DNA of 64,000 nt. Source: an uncultured Bacteroidales bacterium. GTDB lineage: Bacteria > Bacteroidota > Bacteroidia > Bacteroidales > ML635J-15. Positions 52,474-63,600 of this stretch are shown piece by piece. Positions within the stretch are counted from its first letter, which is position 1. Each line of letters starts with the position of its first letter. The notes beneath the pieces are model-generated. The model was not told the origin of the DNA. It did no database searches and saw only the letters and a program-made list of their open reading frames with translations. The stretch is taken from contig CAJOIT010000003.1 of assembly GCA_905234755.1 (NCBI GenBank), positions 975,140 through 1,039,139 on the forward strand, in the 5' to 3' direction. The translations under genes and the position numbers were made by a program.

Positions 52474-53601
52474 ATGTCAGGAATATATGTCCACATTCCA
52501 TTCTGCAGGTCAAAATGCATATACTGCGACTTTTATTCAATTGCCCTACCCTCTTTAATCCCCGACTTCTGCAAAGCACTGAAAAAAGAAATAGCATCGC
52601 GCAATAACACTTTCTCTGGAAAAACAATAAACACAATATATTTCGGAGGCGGCACTCCATCTATATTAGATGTAAATAGAATTGGTGATGTTATTAGTGA
52701 AATACGCAAGCACTACAATATAAGCCCCGATGCAGAGATAACACTTGAGGCCAATCCAGAAAATATTACTTCTGAATACCTATTAGCACTGAAACGGATA
52801 GGTGTAAACAGACTGAGCATTGGAATACAAAGTTTTGATGATGAAATCCTGAAATTTCTTAAACGCAAACACACAGCTACCCATGCAATTGAATGCGTAA
52901 AAACTGCTGCAGAATGCGGATTCGACAATATCTCAATCGACCTAATATACGGCATAACAGGACTATCAAACGAAAAATGGCGCGAAGAACTTGAGACTGC
53001 ATTCACTCTTCCGATAACTCATCTTTCATGCTACTGCCTCGGAATAGAAGAAGGCACATTGCTACATAGATTTTGCCGAGAAAACAGATACACTCCTTGC
53101 GATGACGACACCTGCCTTAACCAATTCTTGGATTTCGACAAAATGTCGGCAGAAAAAGGTTTCACTCACTACGAAATCTCCAATGCAAGCAAAGCAGGCT
53201 GGCAATCAAGGCATAACTCATCGTACTGGGACAGAAGCGAATACCTTGGATTTGGACCATCAGCACATTCCTTCGTAGCAAATACACGCTCTTGGAACAT
53301 TGCCAATGTAAATGAATATATAAAGTGCGTAACCAATGACAAAACATACTCAACAAGCGAGATACTAAGCGATTCCGACATTTTAGAGGAATACATAATG
53401 TTAGGGCTACGAACCACCAATGGCATAAAACTCAATGAAATAGAAAAGCTATTCGGCAAGGATAAATCCGACAAACTAAACAAAGCCATAGCCGAACTAA
53501 ACCCCGCATACATACATTTCGTTGGAGATCATCTATCACTAACTGCTCACGGAATGTTCGTTTCCGACAATATTATAGTGAATCTGCTGAAAAAGATATA
53601 A
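52474..53601 (+). CDS. hemW: Radical SAM heme chaperone HemW
   Basis: 375 residues. CRSKCIYCDFYS at the N-terminus holds the 4Fe-4S cluster (CxxxCxxC), then TIYFGGGTPSILD, ITLEANPENIT, GVNRLSIGIQSFDD, SIDLIYGITGLS; the C-terminal part (HYEISNASKAGWQSRHNSSYWDRSEYLGFGPSAHSF) is the HemN/HemW-specific region. HemW binds heme and supplies it to respiratory proteins. It lacks the extra Cys of HemN oxidase, so I favour HemW. Confidence 0.95.
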   Translation: MSGIYVHIPFCRSKCIYCDFYSIALPSLIPDFCKALKKEIASRNNTFSGKTINTIYFGGGTPSILDVNRIGDVISEIRKHYNISPDAEITLEANPENITSEYLLALKRIGVNRLSIGIQSFDDEILKFLKRKHTATHAIECVKTAAECGFDNISIDLIYGITGLSNEKWREELETAFTLPITHLSCYCLGIEEGTLLHRFCRENRYTPCDDDTCLNQFLDFDKMSAEKGFTHYEISNASKAGWQSRHNSSYWDRSEYLGFGPSAHSFVANTRSWNIANVNEYIKCVTNDKTYSTSEILSDSDILEEYIMLGLRTTNGIKLNEIEKLFGKDKSDKLNKAIAELNPAYIHFVGDHLSLTAHGMFVSDNIIVNLLKKI

Positions 53602-53604
53602 ATA

Positions 53605-53631
53605 TAAAAAAGGTCGCCTTTTCAGCGACCT
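53605..53631 (-). terminator. Terminator of tnaA
   Basis: Minus-strand AGGTCGC ... GCGACCT followed by T6; also marks the end of hemW. Confidence 0.8.
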
Positions 53632-53662
53632 AATATAAAATCTACAATCGTACTTCGTAAAT

Positions 53663-55039
53663 TTACTTGAGTCTCTTGAACTGGCAAGTGAAGTGACGCA
53701 TCAATTCTGCTTCCCATGTGATTTCAAGACCACGCTTAATGGTATCGCGACGATCGTAAACATTCTTCAATGCAGCTGCGATTACATCCATGTGGTTGTT
53801 GGTGTAAACACGGCGCGGAATGCAAAGACGTACAAAGTCGTTGCCACCGAAACGGTTTTCGCGTGTAACTGGGTCACGGTCAGCGAGAACGTAACCGATT
53901 TCGCAAGCACGGATACCAGCTTCAAGGTAAAGTTCGCAAGTCAAAGTCTGAGCAGGGAACTCTTCCTTCGGGATGTTGGTCAACACCTTGTCGGCATCAA
54001 CAAAGATTGCATGACCACCAGCAGGACGCTGATAAGGAATACCATATTCGTCGAGTTTCTTTGCAAGATAGTGAACCTGCTTGATACGAGTTTCAACCAT
54101 TTCGAATTCTATGTTTTCCTTCAAACCTACTGCCAATGCGTCCATATCACGACCGTTCATACCACCGTATGTAAGGAAACCTTCGAAAGGAATGCAGAAC
54201 AACTTTGCTCCTTCGTACCAATCTTTCTTTCTAGTAGCTATAAAACCACCCATGTTTACGAGGGCATCCTTCTTTGCCGACATTGTCATGCTATCAGCAT
54301 AGCTGAACATTTCAAGAGCAATTTCGCGGAGAGTCTTATTTGCATAGCCTTCCTCACGTGTCTTGATGAAGTAGCAGTTTTCGATGAAACGAGCCGAGTC
54401 GATGTTTACAGGAACACCGTACTTGTGGCAAAGTTCGCAGGTTTCACGGATATTCTTCATGCTAACAGGCTGACCGCCAACTGTATTATTAGTAACAGTA
54501 AGTACAAAGAAAGGAACGTTGCCCTTATTTTCCTGCAAAACCTTTTCCAACTTTTCGAGGCTTACATTACCCTTGAAAGGAACTTCGAGCTGAGTGTCGT
54601 AAGCTTCAGGAACAGTAACATCAATAGCAAATGCCTTACGGCTTTCGATGTGACCCTTAGTTGTGTCGAAATGTGCGTTACCAGGGATAACCATACCTGG
54701 CTTTACAAGGTAAGAGAATAATACATTCTCGGCAGCACGACCCTGATGGGTCGGGATAACATATTCGAAACCAGTAAGTTCTGTTATAGTATCCTTCATG
54801 TGGTAGAAACTACGAGCGCCACCGTAGCTCTCATCACCCATCATCATTGCGCTCCACTGACGGTCGCTCATGGCACCAGTGCCAGAGTCGGTCAACAAAT
54901 CGATATAAACATAGTCGCTCTTCAACATGAAGATGTTGTTGTGGGCTTCTTCGAGCCACTTTTCGCGCTGTTCTCTTGTGGACTTCTTAATGGGTTCAAC
55001 CATCTTAATTTTCCACGCTTCTGCAAATGGTAATTCCAT
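53663..55039 (-). CDS. tnaA: Tryptophanase
   Basis: 458 residues, PLP enzyme converting tryptophan to indole, pyruvate and ammonia. Visible: ELPFAEAWKIKMVEPIKKSTREQRE, DLLTDSGTGAMSDRQWSAMMMGDESYGGARSF, the PLP lysine in SMTMSAKKDALVNMGGF, and PRRVYTNNHMDVIAAALKNVYDRR. I use the ATG at 55039; the upstream frame is the 5' leader. Its leader of about 200 bases holds a small ORF and competing hairpins (see the leader entries). No tnaB permease adjacent. Confidence 0.96.
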   Translation of the reverse strand: MELPFAEAWKIKMVEPIKKSTREQREKWLEEAHNNIFMLKSDYVYIDLLTDSGTGAMSDRQWSAMMMGDESYGGARSFYHMKDTITELTGFEYVIPTHQGRAAENVLFSYLVKPGMVIPGNAHFDTTKGHIESRKAFAIDVTVPEAYDTQLEVPFKGNVSLEKLEKVLQENKGNVPFFVLTVTNNTVGGQPVSMKNIRETCELCHKYGVPVNIDSARFIENCYFIKTREEGYANKTLREIALEMFSYADSMTMSAKKDALVNMGGFIATRKKDWYEGAKLFCIPFEGFLTYGGMNGRDMDALAVGLKENIEFEMVETRIKQVHYLAKKLDEYGIPYQRPAGGHAIFVDADKVLTNIPKEEFPAQTLTCELYLEAGIRACEIGYVLADRDPVTRENRFGGNDFVRLCIPRRVYTNNHMDVIAAALKNVYDRRDTIKRGLEITWEAELMRHFTCQFKRLK

Positions 55040-55087
55040 AATTTTAATTTTTAATTTATTAATAAATATTTTTTGATTATCCTTACG

Positions 55088-55146
55088 GAAAAAACGAATG
55101 GAAACTATTTCCAGCAATAGTTATACGAATGCCGAAAACGGTTTCC
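55088..55146 (-). promoter_or_regulatory. Attenuator-like hairpins in the tnaA leader
   Basis: The RNA strand GTTTCCA (55105-55099) can pair with GGAAAC at 55146-55141 (long hairpin) or with TGGAAA at 55113-55108 (short, 6 bp, loop TAG). The short form is followed by a T6 run (55094-55088), as in an attenuator. Mutually exclusive pairing suggests a switch. Confidence 0.55.
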
Positions 55147-55150
55147 AGAA

Positions 55151-55225
55151 TTAGAATGAATCGCGCTCCTTGATATTCAGAAATACCAAGCTCCTTTTGA
55201 ATGATATTGCGCTGATTCTATTCAT
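55151..55225 (-). CDS. Candidate leader peptide of tnaA (24 residues)
   Basis: A small ORF from ATG 55225 to TAA 55151, beginning MNRISAISFKRSL and ending ...KERDSF. It starts about 13 bases after the predicted transcription start and ends just before the competing hairpins, as a TnaC-like leader would. It has no Trp, unlike enterobacterial TnaC (which needs Trp12), so any sensing would work differently. It may be chance. Confidence 0.4.
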   Translation of the reverse strand: MNRISAISFKRSLVFLNIKERDSF

Positions 55226-55243
55226 TTCAAATTTTAACGATTG

Positions 55244-55251
55244 CAAAGTTA
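55244..55251 (-). promoter_or_regulatory. -7 box TAACTTTG of tnaA
   Basis: TAACTTTG on the minus strand, about 205 bases before the tnaA ATG; implies the long leader. Confidence 0.6.
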
Positions 55252-55298
55252 AAATAAAAAGCAATTGCTTGAACATATTTTTTCACTTACTTATAAAC

Positions 55299-55328
55299 AA
55301 AAAAACGGAGAACGCAAAGCATTCTCCG
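55299..55328 (-). terminator. Terminator of the gyrA-TPR unit
   Basis: CGGAGAA-tgctttgcg-TTCTCCG hairpin with T7 on the minus strand. Confidence 0.85.
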
Positions 55329-55349
55329 TCACTATTGATAGATATTATC

Positions 55350-56615
55350 TTATTCTGTGAGTTCCTTGATTCTAGCCCCCATCTGCTGGCTTTCTTCATA
55401 CTTGCCTGTCTTGTAATACAATTCCTTGAGAATCTGGAGCACCTGCAAGTCATTCGGCTTTATTGACAATGCTTTTTCAAGGTGTGGCAAAGCCTTAGTC
55501 TGATATTCCTTTGCTAAATCCTGATATTTTTCAAATGTTGTGAAGTCTGTTGGAGGAACATTCTTTTCTGCCCATTCCAAAGTATCAGCAGCAGTATTAA
55601 TGTACAAAGCACCAAGTCCATATACAGCATCATAATTGTTAGGATCGATTTCGAGCGCCTTATTGAAATCAGCCTCTGCAGCCTTGTTGTCCTTCATTTC
55701 CTGCGACAAAGTACCACGAATTACAAGGAACTGTGCATTATTCGGGTCATTTGCCATTGCCATGTTTATATATTCTCTTGCCTTTTCGGTATTTCCAGAT
55801 GCAACATAGTAGTTGAATGTTTCAATTACAAGAGGATAATTGTCATTCGGGAACTTCTTGATACCTTCTTCAAGAACCTTAAGCATTCTTGTGGTATCAC
55901 CAGTTTCCTTCAATGCCATTGAAAGATTCTGATAAACAGAAATTCTTTCCTTGTTGTCCATACCGTAATCCATCTTTATAAGCATGTCGCAAATTTCGAT
56001 AGCCTCGTCATATTTCTTGCATCTCATTGCTGCCAATGATGTGTAATAATATATGGTAGTGTCAATACCTGCAAATGACGGAATGCCTGATGCTTTGCTC
56101 CATTTGCTGTAAGCTGTTTCAAAATCATTTGCTCGCCATGCTTCCTCTCCTTTTGCCTTGTAAACCCTCGACATTTCAGGGAACTTTTCACCAAGAATCT
56201 CCATCAAAGCCTCGGAACTTTCAAAATAAGCTTCGTTGCCTTCCTGAAGAACGCTTACAAATTTCATAAGACCCATCTGAGTTGTAAAATCAATGTCCTT
56301 ATGTTCCGGCTTTACAAAGTTCAATTTCAATGCCTTCATATATGCATCGTATGCTACATCGATGCAATTGTCGCACAATGCCTGATACTTCTTGTTCTTG
56401 GTTGTTGACAATGCAAGGTAAATATTACCCTTGAACCAGAATGTCTTGAAATTTTCGGCAGTCTGCGGGTTAACTTCAGCTTTGTCGATTGCCTTTTTTG
56501 CGTCATCAAGGTAACCATCCTTCAGATAGCTCCATGCGCTTGTCAACATTTGCTTCTGAGCACTCATTGAAAGTGCCATAACCAATGCGACACCTATTAA
56601 AAATAACTTCTTCAT
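55350..56615 (-). CDS. Exported TPR-repeat protein
   Basis: 421 residues: signal peptide (MKKLFLIGVALVMALSMSA), then about eight TPR-type helical pairs (e.g. PLVIETFNYYVASGNTEKAREYINMAMANDPNNAQFLVIRGTL; AEADFNKALEIDPNNYDAVYGLGALYI). Probable periplasmic scaffold. It starts 11 bases after gyrA; this pairing of gyrA with a TPR gene is, to my knowledge, common in Bacteroidales, though unexplained. Confidence 0.87.
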   Translation of the reverse strand: MKKLFLIGVALVMALSMSAQKQMLTSAWSYLKDGYLDDAKKAIDKAEVNPQTAENFKTFWFKGNIYLALSTTKNKKYQALCDNCIDVAYDAYMKALKLNFVKPEHKDIDFTTQMGLMKFVSVLQEGNEAYFESSEALMEILGEKFPEMSRVYKAKGEEAWRANDFETAYSKWSKASGIPSFAGIDTTIYYYTSLAAMRCKKYDEAIEICDMLIKMDYGMDNKERISVYQNLSMALKETGDTTRMLKVLEEGIKKFPNDNYPLVIETFNYYVASGNTEKAREYINMAMANDPNNAQFLVIRGTLSQEMKDNKAAEADFNKALEIDPNNYDAVYGLGALYINTAADTLEWAEKNVPPTDFTTFEKYQDLAKEYQTKALPHLEKALSIKPNDLQVLQILKELYYKTGKYEESQQMGARIKELTE

Positions 56616-56626
56616 AATCTTAAAAT

Positions 56627-59260
56627 TTAAATGTTATCATTTTCGTTAGTATTCTCGGTATTTTCTTCTACTGCAATTTCTGCACCATTATTTTCTTCAG
56701 GTACATTTTCCTGAGTTTCAGCAGGAACTATTCCATCTGCCTCCGCTTCCATTTGAGCAATCTTTGCTGCTTCTTCCTCGGCAATGCGTTCTAGTTCTGC
56801 ACCGCCTTCAATCTTTGCAACTGATGCAATAACATCACCATCGCGGAGATTTATCAGACGAACGCCCTGCGTTGCACGTCCCATAACACGCAATGAGTCA
56901 ACAGCCAAGCGGATTGTTATACCCGAACGGTTGATAATCATCAGGTGATCGTTATCTGTAACTGCATTTACGCTGATAAGATTTCCTGTCTTCTCAGTGA
57001 CATTCAAGGTCTTAACACCCTTACCGCCACGGTTTGTAACGCGGTAGTCCTCGATGCTCGAACGCTTGCCGTAACCGTTTTCGGAAACTACAAGCACATC
57101 CTGTTCCGGACGGACGGTAATCATACCTATTACATAATCGCCTTCGTCCAAGGTTATACCCTTGACACCAGTTGCCGTACGACCAATCGGACGTACAATG
57201 TCGTGCGGGAAGCGGATTGTCTTGCCTCCGTAAGCACCAATCATAACATTGGTCGGAGCTTCGCCTTCAACATCCTCAATAAGTGATGCGGTAAGAAGCA
57301 TATCGCCTTCGCGAACATTGATAGCGTTGACACCATTCTGGCGCGGACGCGAATATTCCTCGAGCAAGGTCTTCTTGAACACACCGTTGCGGGTACACAT
57401 CACGACGTAAGTCCTGTTGATGTAGTCAACATCCTTCAGCGACTTCACATTCAGGTAAGCCTTTACCTCGTCTTCCTTGTCGATGTTGATAATATTCTGG
57501 ATGTGACGGCCCTTCGATGTCTTTGTTCCTTCTGGAATTTCGTAAACCTTGAGCCAGTAGCACTTTCCGAGTTTTGTAAATAATAATAAGGTATTGTGCA
57601 TTGTGGCAACAAACATGTGTTCCACAAAGTCCTCGTCGCGTGTTGCTGTTCCCTTCGAACCAACACCGCCTCTATTCTGCGACTTGAACTCCGACAACGA
57701 AGTGCGCTTCATGTATCCGAGGTGCGAAATTGTGATAACAACCTCTTCGTTTGCATAGAAGTCTTCTGGATTCATATCTTCAGAAGCATAAACGACTTCG
57801 GTCTTGCGCTCGTCACCGTACTTTTCCTTAATTTCGAGCAATTCGTCCTTGATGACCTGCATTCTCATTTCTACGCTAGCAAGCAATTCCTTCAAATACT
57901 CGATGCGTTTCATTAGTTCTTCGTACTCTGCACGGAGTTTTTCCTGCTCGAGACCGGTCAACTGGCGGAGACGCATTTCAACTATTGCCGATGCCTGAAT
58001 TTCTGAGAGCGAGAAACGCTGCATCAATCTTTCTTTTGCTTCGGTAGGATTGTCAGACGACTTGATAATCTGGATAACCTCGTCGATATTGTCGCTTGCT
58101 ATGATTAAGCCCTGAACGATGTGAGCACGTTCCTCTGCCTTACGAAGGTCGAATTCGGTACGACGGGTAACAACATCAAGTCTATGTTCAACAAAGTAGT
58201 GAATCAAGTCCTTAAGGTTGAGAACCATCGGGCGACCCTTAACAAGAGCTATGTTGTTGATGCTGAACGACGACTGCAATTCAGTGTATTTGAACAACTT
58301 GTTGAGAACCACATTAGCAACGGCATCGCGCTTGATGTCGATAACGATACGCATGCCAACGCGGCGGTCGGATTCGTCGTTTACATTGGATATACCTTCA
58401 ATCTTCTTGTCTGTAACAAGGTTAGCAATATGTTTTATAAGTTCTGCCTTGTTGACCATGTAAGGTATTTCTGTAACCACTATGCGTTCGTGACCGCGTT
58501 CCGAAGTTTCTATTTCGGTCTTCGAACGGATGACAACGCGTCCGTGACCTGTTGCGTAAGCCTCGCGGACACCGTCGATACCATATATAATACCGCCAGT
58601 CGGGAAATCAGGAGCCTGGATTATCTTACCAAGTTCATCGACTTCGATTTCTGGATTGTCGATGTATGCGACAGTTGCATCAATTGTCTGCGCAAGGTTG
58701 TGCGGAGCCATATTGGTTGCCATACCTACGGCGATACCGTTTGCACCATTAACTATCAGGTTTGGGATTTTTGTCGGCAATACGCTCGGTTCCTGCAGAG
58801 AATCGTCGAAGTTGTTGACAAAATCAACAGTTTCCTTGTCCATATCGGCCATCATCTCGTCGGAAATCTTCGACAGACGGGCCTCGGTGTAACGCATAGC
58901 AGCTGGGCTATCGCCGTCAACCGAACCGAAGTTACCCTGACCATCTACGAAAGTATATCTCATTACCCAGTTCTGGGCGAGCCTTACCATTGCAAAATAA
59001 ACAGACGAGTCGCCGTGAGGATGGTATTTACCCATTACTTCACCGACGATTCTCGCCGATTTCTTGTGAGGTTTACCAGGAGCAAGTCCCAAACCTTCCA
59101 TACCGAAAAGGATTCTTCTCTGAACGGGTTTCAGACCGTCCCTAACGTCCGGCAATGCACGCGAAACTATTACTGACATCGAATAGTCGATGTATGCCGA
59201 CTTCATTTCATCTTCGACACTAATCGAAATTATCTTTGCTCTTCCTTCTTCTTCAAGCAT
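56627..59260 (-). CDS. gyrA: DNA gyrase subunit A
   Basis: 877 residues. Type II topoisomerase subunit that cuts and rejoins DNA. Visible: [48 protein letters not shown] (the quinolone-determining region with Ser retained), the active Tyr in [38 protein letters not shown] coiled coil, and C-terminal blades with a GyrA-box-like [11 protein letters not shown]. The tail (last ~60 residues) is Glu/Asn-rich. Typical length for Bacteroidota. Confidence 0.97.
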   Translation of the reverse strand: MLEEEGRAKIISISVEDEMKSAYIDYSMSVIVSRALPDVRDGLKPVQRRILFGMEGLGLAPGKPHKKSARIVGEVMGKYHPHGDSSVYFAMVRLAQNWVMRYTFVDGQGNFGSVDGDSPAAMRYTEARLSKISDEMMADMDKETVDFVNNFDDSLQEPSVLPTKIPNLIVNGANGIAVGMATNMAPHNLAQTIDATVAYIDNPEIEVDELGKIIQAPDFPTGGIIYGIDGVREAYATGHGRVVIRSKTEIETSERGHERIVVTEIPYMVNKAELIKHIANLVTDKKIEGISNVNDESDRRVGMRIVIDIKRDAVANVVLNKLFKYTELQSSFSINNIALVKGRPMVLNLKDLIHYFVEHRLDVVTRRTEFDLRKAEERAHIVQGLIIASDNIDEVIQIIKSSDNPTEAKERLMQRFSLSEIQASAIVEMRLRQLTGLEQEKLRAEYEELMKRIEYLKELLASVEMRMQVIKDELLEIKEKYGDERKTEVVYASEDMNPEDFYANEEVVITISHLGYMKRTSLSEFKSQNRGGVGSKGTATRDEDFVEHMFVATMHNTLLLFTKLGKCYWLKVYEIPEGTKTSKGRHIQNIINIDKEDEVKAYLNVKSLKDVDYINRTYVVMCTRNGVFKKTLLEEYSRPRQNGVNAINVREGDMLLTASLIEDVEGEAPTNVMIGAYGGKTIRFPHDIVRPIGRTATGVKGITLDEGDYVIGMITVRPEQDVLVVSENGYGKRSSIEDYRVTNRGGKGVKTLNVTEKTGNLISVNAVTDNDHLMIINRSGITIRLAVDSLRVMGRATQGVRLINLRDGDVIASVAKIEGGAELERIAEEEAAKIAQMEAEADGIVPAETQENVPEENNGAEIAVEENTENTNENDNI

Positions 59261-59588
59261 TTTCTATCTCAATTTATTTCTAATATTCTTATAATCAAAT
59301 CTTTGTGTTTTACGCAAAATTGTTGCTAAATTACAAATTTCTGCTGACATAGACAAGTCCAAACAATCAATTTTTTAACAAAATTTGTTTATAATTGTGA
59401 ACAGCGACAAAGTTCGTTCACACAGAGGATTTTCGGCAAAAATCGATGAAAAAACATTGTAGTTATTAACAAAACGCACAAGATATTAACAATTTGCATT
59501 TTATCTGATAAAAATGTTTGGAGGTATTAAGTGTTTTTATACTTTTGCTCAAAATATCTATTAGTATCAAACACAAAAAATTTTTAAG
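59261..59588. promoter_or_regulatory. Divergent gyrA-HU control region
   Basis: No gene. An inverted repeat TGTGAAC ... GTTCACA (59396-59402 and 59416-59422) lies near the middle and could be an operator. The region is AT-rich with A/T tracts. The HU promoter is at 59517-59547; no clear gyrA box was found. Confidence 0.5.
59517..59547 (+). promoter_or_regulatory. Complete Bacteroidota promoter of the HU gene
   Basis: TTTG at 59517-59520 (-33) and TACTTTTG at 59540-59547 (-7), 19 bases apart, the clearest promoter in the window. Confidence 0.8.
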
Positions 59589-59876
59589 ATGAACAAAGTA
59601 GAATTAGTTGAAAAGATGGCTGCAAAGGCAGGCATGACAAAAGCAGACGCAAAGCGCGCATTGGACGCTTTCTTGGAAAGCACACAGGAATGCTTAAAGA
59701 AGGGTGAATCGTTGACACTCATCGGATTCGGTTCATTTGGTGTATCGAAGAGAGCTGCAAGGACTGGTCACAATCCTCAGAAGCCAAGCGAAACCATTAA
59801 GATTCCGGCAAAGAATGTTGTAAGATTCTCAGCAGGTGCTACTCTTAAGAAGGCTGTTAACACCAAGAAGAAATAA
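59589..59876 (+). CDS. HU-family DNA-binding protein
   Basis: 95 residues: MNKVELVEKMAAKAGMTKADAKRALDAF, GESLTLIGFGSFGVSKRAARTGHNPQ with the DNA-contacting arm and the Pro-containing tip, ending KKAVNTKKK. Small basic nucleoid protein that bends DNA. Normal length; its neighbour gyrA on the opposite strand also acts on DNA topology. Confidence 0.96.
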   Translation: MNKVELVEKMAAKAGMTKADAKRALDAFLESTQECLKKGESLTLIGFGSFGVSKRAARTGHNPQKPSETIKIPAKNVVRFSAGATLKKAVNTKKK

Positions 59877-59899
59877 GCAGCTTTGCAAAAAAAACGACA

Positions 59900-59930
59900 T
59901 TAAAGGGGGACTATATGTTCCCTTTTTTTT
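59900..59930 (+). terminator. Terminator between the HU gene and trmH
   Basis: AAAGGG ... CCCTTT hairpin followed by a T run; the trmH ATG follows at 59935, so it probably leaks. Confidence 0.6.
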
Positions 59931-59934
59931 CATT

Positions 59935-60621
59935 ATGGAAGCACAAGAAATAATAAAATTGCTCACAAATTATGTGACAGAGGAAAGGTTACAAACTCTA
60001 AACAGAGTTCTTGACGACCGTACCTGTTACATTTCCGTGGTTCTTGAAGACATTTTCCAGACACACAATGCCTCGGCAGTACTCCGTAGCTGCGACTGCT
60101 TTGGCGTACAGAATGTCAATTTCATCGAAAACCGCTACAGTTATATGGAAAACAAGGATGTGGCAATGGGCTCGTCGCAGTGGCTCAGCATTACGCGCTA
60201 CAACCAGAAGGAAAACAACACACTGGATGCAATCAAGGCTATACGTAATGCAGGATATAGGATTGTCGCCACAACTCCGCACACAAACGATGTCTTGATA
60301 AAGGACTTTGACATCACCAAAGGCAAATTCGCTTTGTTCTTCGGCTCGGAAAAGCCAGGTCTGTCGGACATAGTAATGGAAAATGCAGATGAATTTGTCA
60401 GGATTCCGATGTACGGATTCACCGAAAGCTTTAACATTTCGGTATCGGCTGCTCTTTGCCTATACGAACTGACGACAAAACTAAGGAACTCCGACATCGA
60501 CTGGCATCTGACGCAGCAAGAGAGGACTGAACTTCTCGCACAATGGCTCAAACTAAGCGCGCGAAGCGCAGAGGGACTCATCAGAGAACACGAGAAGAGG
60601 GAGAGGAAAGTTGAGAGTTGA
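59935..60621 (+). CDS. trmH: tRNA (guanosine-2'-O-)-methyltransferase TrmH
   Basis: 228 residues, SPOUT methyltransferase for Gm18 of tRNA. Motif 1 HNASAVLRSCDCFG (Asn and Arg), motif 2 ALFFGSEKPGLSD, motif 3 PMYGFTESFNISVSAAL; N- and C-terminal helices as in TrmH (ITKLLTNYVTEERLQTLNRVLDDR type). Start at the ATG 59935, since upstream codons run through the terminator. The end merges into a 7-bp tandem repeat. Confidence 0.93.
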   Translation: MEAQEIIKLLTNYVTEERLQTLNRVLDDRTCYISVVLEDIFQTHNASAVLRSCDCFGVQNVNFIENRYSYMENKDVAMGSSQWLSITRYNQKENNTLDAIKAIRNAGYRIVATTPHTNDVLIKDFDITKGKFALFFGSEKPGLSDIVMENADEFVRIPMYGFTESFNISVSAALCLYELTTKLRNSDIDWHLTQQERTELLAQWLKLSARSAEGLIREHEKRERKVES

Positions 60622-60666
60622 AAGTTGAAAGTTGAGAGTTAAAAGTTAAGAGTTGAAAGTTGAGAA
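60608..60666. repeat. Short tandem repeat (about 7 bp, GTTGAAA type)
   Basis: About eight imperfect copies of AGTTGAA/AGTTGAG, from the last codons of trmH to the stop of the subtilase gene. Confidence 0.7.
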
Positions 60667-63600
60667 CTATCTTTCTTTAACAAACTTAGCATTCCTTGTT
60701 CCGTTGGCATCCAAAATAGAAATTGTGTAGACTCCTGCGGAATAGTTAGAAACATCAAGCATGGTCATATTTCTTCCGGAAAATACGCATCTGCCAAATG
60801 CATCATATACATTAACATCAAAATCGCCATCTACACCCGACAACTCAAGCATATCGGTTGCTGGATTAGGAGAAACTGACAATCGTTCATACATTTGCAT
60901 ATCGACAGATTCCTCATCCTCTGGTAATCCATACAAATATGAATACTTAGCAACCGCAGCATCGACAGCCTCTGTCAGACGAGAAAACGAATCAGCGGCA
61001 AACAAGGCAATGCAAACCTTTGCCGTATCACCTACGCCAATGCTCATAGCACCCGCACCTGTATATTGCACAATGTCGCTTGTTGCATCGGTTATCGAAG
61101 TGTTGGTCATCATATAGTACTTTTCCAAATCGGAAAATCCGTCCGAAATGTCAACAGCACCATCGCCGCCAGATTTATTGGGAAGCGAATAGTTTATTGC
61201 CGACTGTCCGCTAAGCAATTTCATTCCTGCATAAAGAGAATTATTGCCTTCGTATGCACAGTAGGCAAACTTGCGAGTCGCATCGTAACGGCTTACATTT
61301 TCAACAGGTTCGTACAAATCCCAGTCGGCAAAAAGTCCGAAACAATAGCCATCTATAGGTTCAAGACCGTTGTTGATTATTCCATATTCGGCAAGTATGT
61401 AGTTTCCATCGTCTGCATAAATATCAAGTGTAATTTCCAGATTGCGGGAATTATAGTCCAAAGTATCAGTCATCTTTGCAACCACATGAGTAATAGCCAA
61501 AGTATCTTCCACATAATGCGGGTATTCAACTACCGAAAAATCGGTAATCTGGCGCACGGCACTATAAACTTCGGTTCCAGAAATGCCAGAAATTATACCG
61601 CAATCGTAAAACAACTCATAATAATCGTCGAGATAGAAACCATGTCCAACCTCGGTATTCATATCCACATAACCAAACCTTCCGTTTCCTGCCACAGAAA
61701 GATTCAATCTGCCAGTATTGACATCGACAAAACCACCATTTACCGGCACATCAATAATCTGCACATTGGTAAATTCATCCGAAACAAAGGTAATCTTCAA
61801 CTTAACAGTCAATTCCTGTGGAGCATCAGGCAGAACCTCCAACCTTATCAGTTCGACACTATCATTCTGCATCGAGGCCAGATAGCCAAACTGCAATTCA
61901 TCAGCAACAACCTCGACATATGGACTTTCCACAGAAAACAACATCCTCAACCCCGACCTTGAACCCAGATAGTTGGTAATCTTTCCTGTAATGTCAACAA
62001 AATTGTCGTACCTGTCGAACACAGCCTCGTTGAAACGCGTGGAATAAAGGCTGTCCTCGGAAATCGTCAAGGCGTGATACAAATTCAACCGGCCATTGCC
62101 AAGCATTCCAGCATAATCGCTATTAAAATATACGCGGTAGGAAGTATCAAAATATGTCGTATCGAAAACATACTGTCCGAAATACACATCATTGTGAATC
62201 GTATCATATTCATAACCACCGACATACACATGATTATGAATAGTATCGTACTCGTATGCCTGCAAATCGTCCGACCAAGTGCTGTCAACCGAAATGCTAT
62301 CGTAGGAATAAAGCTGGTCGTTCCAAGTGCTATCGATTGAAATACTGTCGATGTATTCAACAAAAGTGCTGTCAACCTGTATTACGGAATCGGGAACCAA
62401 ATAGTTCAGAGTATCAATGTTATCGGCTGACACGCGAATGATTTCACCAATCTGCATGGCATTGTAGTCGGGATAGTACGACCTTAAAATACCAGCACTA
62501 CCTGCAACTATCGGGCTTGCAAACGATGTCCCGCCCCACATTGTGGCATAACCGTTCTCGCTTGTAGAAACATACATTGTTCCTGGTGCCGACACGTCAA
62601 CCGTCGTTGAATACGATGACTTATTCCACTTAGCATCGTTTATGTCGGTAGCAGCAACCGAAATCACATTCTCGAACGAAGCAGGATAGAACTTGCCTTC
62701 AACGCCCTCGTTTCCAGCAGCAGCAACCACAAGGACATCGTAATTTATTGTTGCATAATTCACAACATCCTGTCCCATCTGCTGATAAGAAGTGCTTCCC
62801 CAACTGCAGTTCACTACATCGAAACGATGATTGGCGGCATACACAATCGACTGATATACATTTACAAGCGAACCTTCATCGTTCATAATTCGCAAAGGCA
62901 CGAATTTGCACTTATAGCCAGCGCCAGAAACACCTATGCCATTGTTTGTAACGGCTGCCGCAATGCCCGACACATACGCTCCATGCTCGTTGCTATTGCA
63001 GCCATGCGGAATCTGTGCATTATTGTTGTCAAGAGCAAAATTCCATCCCTTATAGTTGTCAACAAAGCCATCATTATCATTGTCAATGCCATCTGGAACA
63101 TCATCATAATTAATCTTGAGATTGCCTTCTAGGTCAGGATGAGTTAGTCCAGTTCCGGTGTCAGATATACCAATTACTACAGATGTATCACCTTTGCAGA
63201 TGTCCCATGCCTCATACGAATGCACATTTCTTGTCCAATACTGATAAGCGCCATCTGCATTTGCATTTTCGGGACAGGCAAGCGGATCATTTGGAACATC
63301 AAGAAGCGAAACCTTGTAAAGCGGTTCAGCATAATCAACTTCGCGCAACTTATCAAGGAATGCTACTGCCTGCATGACATCAATATCCTTACGGAATACG
63401 AGCCTGTAGATGGTGGTAATATCAACCATGCGATGTCCATAATTGTTGAACTCCTTTTCTGGGCGAACAGCATCTGGAAACTCGAGTTTATAGTCAAAAT
63501 CACCGAAAGCAGCTATAATCCCGATCATTTCTTCCGACTTGAAAAATGAATTTATCGCATTTTGCTGCAACTTTATAATTACCATATTACTTTCGTAATC

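Noticed and set aside
55040..55117. Longer N-terminus of tryptophanase
   Set aside because: The added residues are unlike the family and lie in the leader hairpin region.
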